A stretch of 7,157 bases of DNA from JBDREF01 sp043820045 (GTDB lineage: Bacteria > Planctomycetota > Phycisphaerae > Sedimentisphaerales > Anaerobacaceae). Made by a program: the position numbers and the translations under genes. Where the stretch lies: NCBI GenBank assembly GCA_043820045.1, contig JBDREF010000303.1:1-7157 (forward strand), written 5' to 3'. Of the stretch, positions 6,165 through 7,157 are shown piece by piece (the first letter of the stretch is position 1; each line of letters opens with the position of its first letter). The notes under the pieces were generated by a model, which searched no databases, was not told the DNA's origin, and worked only from the letters and a program-made list of their open reading frames with translations.

Positions 6165-7157
6165 ATGAAAAACGCAGTTCTAATTGTGCTTTTCGACCAG
6201 ATGGCGGACATAATGGAGATCCTCGGCGAGGACCGATTCCGCATCAACAGCTATCGCAAAGTCGCACGAGTCATCGGCGATATTCCTACCGACGTCGAAG
6301 GTCTGCTGGCTGCCGGGCAATTGGCCGATGTTCCCGGCATCGGAAAGTCGAGCCTTGCCAAGATCGAGGAGTTCGTCAGTACCGGCGCTATAACCGCCCA
6401 TCAGGAGCTGCTCCGGAAGATCCCGCCGGAGCTGCCGGAACTGCTGCACATACCCGGCATGGGGCCGAAGGGCGTCAAGGCCGTTTACGAGCAGTTGAAG
6501 GTGACAAGTATCGCCGAGCTGAAGCGCGCGATTGAAAATGGCTCGGTGGCCGAACTGCCCGGCTTCGGCGAGAAAAAAGCGGCAGGCATAGCAAGAGGCA
6601 TCGCATTTCTGGCCAAGTCCACAGGCCGCATTCGCCTCGACCATGCGCTGCAGGCAGCGGAGATTGTCCGCGGCTTCCTGCATGATGTCTCCGGCCTTCT
6701 GAGAATCCAGACCGCCGGCTCGCTGCGTCGGTGGGCCGAGACCATCGGCGACGTTGATATACTCGTCAGCGGCGGCAAAGGCAAAGATTATGAAGAAGCG
6801 GGGGGGTGGATCATTAAGGCATTCACCGGCGCGGAATTTGTCGAGGAAGTGTTAGCGAGCGGTCCGACGAAGGGCTCGGCTATCATTCGGACGCAAACCG
6901 TCCCGGTGCACGTTGACGTACGTGTTGTGCCGGAGGCCAGTTTCGGCGCTGCGGCGCAGTACTTTACGGGCTCGAAGGAGCACAACGTGCGGCTGAGAGA
7001 AATCGCCGTAAAGGCCAAGCTGAAGCTCAACGAGTACGGGCTCTTCAAGGGCGACAAGATGATCGCCGGCCCGGTCGAGGAGCAGATTTACGAGAAGCTT
7101 GGCCTTGATTATATCCAGCCGTTGCTCCGCGAAGACCGGGGCGAGGTCGAGGCCGCC
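6165..7157 (+). CDS. polX: DNA polymerase/3'-5' exonuclease PolX, 3' end outside window
   Basis: 331 residues are visible and the frame runs off the window without a stop. Helix-hairpin-helix DNA-binding motifs are at D-V-P-G-I-G-K (55-61), H-I-P-G-M-G-P-K (95-102) and L-P-G-F-G-E-K-K (131-138). The family X polymerase signature G-S-L-R-R (185-189) is followed by the first two catalytic aspartates D197 and D199 (G-D-V-D-I-L) and the third at D251 (V-H-V-D-V-R). Downstream are Y-F-T-G-S-K-E-H-N-V-R-L-R (266-278) and L-N-E-Y-G-L-F (288-294), both conserved. Bacterial PolX proteins run to about 570-590 residues with a C-terminal PHP exonuclease domain; that part is not visible. The role is gap filling in base excision repair in the cytoplasm, from family knowledge. 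The ATG at 6165 is chosen because it gives the usual N-terminus, although no Shine-Dalgarno precedes it. Confidence 0.96.
   Translation, partial: MKNAVLIVLFDQMADIMEILGEDRFRINSYRKVARVIGDIPTDVEGLLAAGQLADVPGIGKSSLAKIEEFVSTGAITAHQELLRKIPPELPELLHIPGMGPKGVKAVYEQLKVTSIAELKRAIENGSVAELPGFGEKKAAGIARGIAFLAKSTGRIRLDHALQAAEIVRGFLHDVSGLLRIQTAGSLRRWAETIGDVDILVSGGKGKDYEEAGGWIIKAFTGAEFVEEVLASGPTKGSAIIRTQTVPVHVDVRVVPEASFGAAAQYFTGSKEHNVRLREIAVKAKLKLNEYGLFKGDKMIAGPVEEQIYEKLGLDYIQPLLREDRGEVEAA

Overview
The window most likely comes from a planctomycete-like bacterium (PVC group, perhaps Phycisphaerae/Sedimentisphaerales). This is inferred from gene content and cannot be proven here. The clues are a lamin-tail-domain protein end, a DUF6786-type lipoprotein, a PflX-like radical SAM protein, a secreted transglutaminase-like protein, and several genes lacking a Shine-Dalgarno sequence. 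Base composition is moderately GC-rich at both ends and visibly more AT-rich around 4.5-5.8 kb.

Layout. (1) 1-454 is the C-terminal end of a protein with a lamin tail domain. (2) 475-2711 is a probable two-gene operon: a lipoprotein (DUF6786-like) behind a good sigma70-type promoter, then, after 34 nt, a radical SAM protein of the PflA/PflX type. (3) 2792-3937 is a secreted transglutaminase-like protein with its own extended -10 promoter and a leader of roughly 117 nt. (4) 4003-4194, on the minus strand, is a 63-residue two-helix membrane protein with a perfect Shine-Dalgarno and a CCC motif, convergent with the transglutaminase gene. (5) 4293-4481, on the minus strand, is an internally deleted DUF72 (YecE-like) gene: the first and last pieces of the family are joined in frame and the barrel between them is gone. 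(6) 4573-5118 is a toxin-antitoxin module with two tandem promoters; the nearer one would start transcription on the antitoxin ATG itself. (7) 5273-5710 is a membrane-anchored protein of unknown function with a suspicious C-terminus. (8) 5860-6090 is a DUF2905 membrane protein. (9) 6165 to the window end is the polymerase part of a family X DNA polymerase (PolX), cut off before the expected PHP domain.

How the parts fit. The two ends look like ordinary chromosomal genes. The stretch from about 4.2 to 5.85 kb (decayed DUF72, toxin-antitoxin, orphan membrane protein) looks like an accessory patch inserted between them. No complete multi-gene defence or metabolic system is visible. The most notable signals are the leaderless-looking start of the antitoxin gene with its paired promoters, the matching -10-next-to-ATG arrangement at polX and the DUF72 remnant, the DUF72 internal deletion, and a perfect inverted repeat ahead of the small minus-strand membrane gene. 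I found no tRNA, rRNA, CRISPR array, insertion sequence or convincing intrinsic terminator. No gap between annotated features exceeds 300 bases.
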